Source: Thiosulfativibrio sp964601165 (GTDB lineage Bacteria > Pseudomonadota > Gammaproteobacteria > Thiomicrospirales > Thiomicrospiraceae). From it: a stretch of 9,904 nt of DNA. The stretch is from positions 1 through 9,904 of the forward strand of contig CAZRMK010000075.1 in NCBI GenBank assembly GCA_964601165.1, given 5' to 3'. Made by a program: the position numbers and the translations under genes. This document shows, piece after piece, positions 8,235-9,904 of the stretch. The notes under the pieces are model-generated. The model was not told the origin of the DNA. It searched no databases and worked only from the letters and a program-made list of their open reading frames with translations. Position 1 is the stretch's first letter. The number at the start of each line of letters is the position of its first letter.

Positions 8235-8267
8235 CTCCTGTGAAGTATTGTGCTTCAGTGCGATGCT

Positions 8268-8273
8268 CTCCTT
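8268..8273 (-). promoter_or_regulatory. Strong Shine-Dalgarno upstream of the annotated GGDEF-EAL ATG
   Basis: AAGGAG on the minus strand lies 33 nt before the ATG at 8234, too far to serve it. It is 9 nt before an in-frame CTG at 8256-8258. The frame between CTG and ATG is open, so translation could begin eight codons upstream of the ATG. Confidence 0.4.
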
Positions 8274-8301
8274 AGCGTTTATCGGTGATTTTGAAACGTC
8301 T

Positions 8302-8329
8302 ATTCTAGCGCCCTCGGCGATGACATCAA
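8302..8329 (-). promoter_or_regulatory. Candidate sigma-70 promoter of the GGDEF-EAL gene
   Basis: On the minus strand, TTGATG (8324-8329, 4/6 to consensus), a 16-bp spacer, then TAGAAT (8302-8307, 5/6). Transcription would start near 8295, leaving a short leader that includes the AAGGAG at 8268-8273. It sits just downstream of the groEL terminator, as expected for a separate unit. Confidence 0.5.
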
Positions 8330-8394
8330 AACCAGATATTCATCCCGCTCCTAACTTTGTGATGAAAGTAACCCGAAAATCATACAAATATCAC

Positions 8395-8431
8395 AAAAAA
8401 AGCCGCATTCCCAAAAAGGGAACACAGCCTT
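8395..8431 (-). terminator. Intrinsic terminator of groEL
   Basis: The minus-strand RNA forms a 14-bp stem (bases 8418-8431 with 8399-8412) around a UUUUU loop. The stem is continuous but includes five G-U pairs, so it is stable only on this strand. It is followed at once by a run of U (8395-8401 are all A on the plus strand). It lies ~56 nt past the groEL stop and closes that transcript before the next promoter. Confidence 0.9.
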
Positions 8432-8487
8432 CTATTAAATCCTGCCAAACAACCGTTCGACAAAATTCAGATCATAGGCGTTTGACC

Positions 8488-9904
8488 TTACATCATACCA
8501 CCCATACCACCCATACCACCCATATCACCACCGCCAGCAGCCGCTGCATCAGAAGACGCAGGCATATCGGCAATCATCGCCTCTGTGGTAATAATCAAAG
8601 CCGCCACAGACGCTGCATTTTGCAACGCCGAACGTGTGACTTTAGTCGGGTCAAGAATACCCATCGCGATCATGTCACCATACTCGCTGGTGGCAGCATT
8701 ATAGCCAGTATTACCCGTAGCCTGAGCTACTTCGTTCAATACCACTGAACCTTCTTCACCGGCATTTGCCACGATTTGACGCAAAGGCTCTTCCATCGCA
8801 CGACGTGCAATGGCGATACCGATATCCTGATCATGGTTATCACCTTTGAGATCAGCAATCGACATCAAAGCGCGAACCAAAGCCGTACCACCGCCAGGAA
8901 CCACGCCTTCTTCTACTGCTGCACGCGTAGCATGCAAAGCATCTTCAACACGGGCCTTCTTTTCTTTCATTTCAAACTCAGTGGCCGCGCCCACTTTAAT
9001 CACTGCAACACCACCGGCAAGCTTAGCCACGCGCTCTTGAAGTTTTTCACGATCATAGTCAGAAGACGTTTCTGCCAGTTGAGCACGAATCTGGTCAACA
9101 CGGGCTTTAATGTCAGCCTTAACGCCAGCACCGTCAACAAGAACCGTATTGTCTTTGCCAACCACAATTTTCTTCGCCGTACCCAAGTCTTCAACCGTGG
9201 CCTTCTCAAGAGACAAACCCACTTCCTCAGAAATAACCTGGCCACCGGTCAAAATAGCGATATCTTGAAGCATCGCCTTACGACGATCACCAAAGCCTGG
9301 CGCTTTAACAGCCGCAACCTTAACGATGCCACGAATGCTGTTAACAACCAGAGTCGCCAACGCTTCGCCGTCGATGTCCTCAGCAACAATCAACAAAGGC
9401 TTACCGGTTTTCGCGGCTCCTTCCAACACTGGCAGCAAATCACGGATGTTAGAGATTTTCTTGTCATGAAGAAGAATCAAAGCATCGTCTAGCTCAGCAA
9501 CCATTTTTTCTTGGTTATTGACGAAATAAGGAGAAAGGTAACCACGATCGAACTGCATGCCTTCAACAACGTCCAGCTCATTTTCTAAACCTGAACCTTC
9601 CTCAACGGTAATAACGCCTTCCTTGCCAACTTTGTCCATCGCTTCTGCAATAGTGCCGCCGATAGACACATCAGAGTTAGCCGAGATAGTACCTACCTGC
9701 GCAATAGACTCTTGATCTTCACACGGCGTGGAAATCTCCCGCAAGTGAGCAACAGAAGCAGTCACTGCCTTATCGATACCGCGCTTGAGATCCATTGGGT
9801 TCATGCCAGCAGAAACGGATTTCATGCCTTCACGAACAATAGCTTGCGCCAAAACCGTAGCCGTCGTCGTGCCGTCGCCTGCGACGTCAGAAGTCTGCGA
9901 AGAA
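8488..9904 (-). CDS. groEL: 60-kDa chaperonin GroEL, C-terminal ~470 residues (5' end outside window)
   Basis: Chaperonin subunit that forms the ATP-driven double heptamer and folds proteins with GroES in the cytosol. The visible part begins near E. coli residue 84 with SQTSDVAGDGTTTATVLAQA, which includes the nucleotide-binding GDGTTTA. It continues through the apical domain (GYLSPYFVNN; KAPGFGDRRKAML), VEEGVVPGGGTALVRAL, the catalytic-Asp region HDQDIGIAIARRAMEEPLRQ and the C-terminal tail GGGDMGGMGGMGGMM, which is typical of group I chaperonins. The reading frame stays open through 9904. A TTG at 9850-9852 is an internal leucine codon, not a start. groES would be expected just beyond the right edge. 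Nothing unusual was seen, and an intrinsic terminator follows. Confidence 0.98.
   Translation of the reverse strand, partial: SSQTSDVAGDGTTTATVLAQAIVREGMKSVSAGMNPMDLKRGIDKAVTASVAHLREISTPCEDQESIAQVGTISANSDVSIGGTIAEAMDKVGKEGVITVEEGSGLENELDVVEGMQFDRGYLSPYFVNNQEKMVAELDDALILLHDKKISNIRDLLPVLEGAAKTGKPLLIVAEDIDGEALATLVVNSIRGIVKVAAVKAPGFGDRRKAMLQDIAILTGGQVISEEVGLSLEKATVEDLGTAKKIVVGKDNTVLVDGAGVKADIKARVDQIRAQLAETSSDYDREKLQERVAKLAGGVAVIKVGAATEFEMKEKKARVEDALHATRAAVEEGVVPGGGTALVRALMSIADLKGDNHDQDIGIAIARRAMEEPLRQIVANAGEEGSVVLNEVAQATGNTGYNAATSEYGDMIAMGILDPTKVTRSALQNAASVAALIITTEAMIADMPASSDAAAAGGGDMGGMGGMGGMM

Noticed and set aside
8494..8523. Short 9-bp tandem repeat
   Set aside because: It is the coding sequence of the GGM tail of GroEL, a normal feature of the family.
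8776..9492. 238-aa open frame on the plus strand
   Set aside because: It lies wholly antisense to groEL, whose identity is certain. The protein has no recognisable domain and is rich in Asn, Arg and Thr, as antisense readings often are.

Overview
The window looks like chromosomal DNA from a gammaproteobacterium, plausibly a marine or Pseudomonas/Oceanospirillum-like lineage. This rests on the strongly Pseudomonas-like IlvE N-terminus, the GroEL sequence with its GGM tail, PilT-type retraction ATPases and a long membrane-bound PAS-PAS-GGDEF-EAL protein. Base composition is mixed, not extreme. The genus is inference. All recognised genes are on the minus strand, so transcription runs from high to low coordinates. 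No tRNA, rRNA, CRISPR array, insertion sequence or prophage gene was seen.

In transcription order: (1) groEL enters at the right edge, lacking its first ~80 codons, and ends at 8488, followed by a strong intrinsic terminator at 8395-8431. (2) A ~920-residue membrane-anchored c-di-GMP enzyme spans 5471-8234. It has six predicted membrane segments, two PAS domains, and GGDEF and EAL domains that both keep their catalytic residues. It has its own promoter candidate and an ambiguous start. (3) After a 288-bp intergenic gap comes a tight three-gene operon at 670-5182. It encodes a 791-residue protein with an N-terminal HEAT-repeat array and a C-terminal Ser/Thr kinase, then two PilT-family ATPases in tandem. 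The first spacer is 12 bp and the second junction is a 4-bp GTGA overlap. (4) After ~300 bp holding a perfect dyad comes the 5' part of ilvE, which runs off the left edge.

Two runs of N (1014-1049 and 7462-7484) lie inside genes. In both, the flanking reading frames disagree by one base although the protein family is plainly continuous across the gap. They are best read as assembly gaps of wrong length, and the two affected genes are annotated here as single CDSs rather than as pseudogenes or split genes.

The most interesting unit is the HEAT-kinase/PilT/PilT operon. It packages a soluble eukaryotic-type kinase on a protein-protein interaction scaffold with a canonical and a divergent retraction ATPase, and no other pilus gene is in view. 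It suggests, but does not prove, a phosphorylation-controlled retraction motor module. The dual-domain c-di-GMP enzyme next door has its own transcription unit and may or may not be functionally linked.
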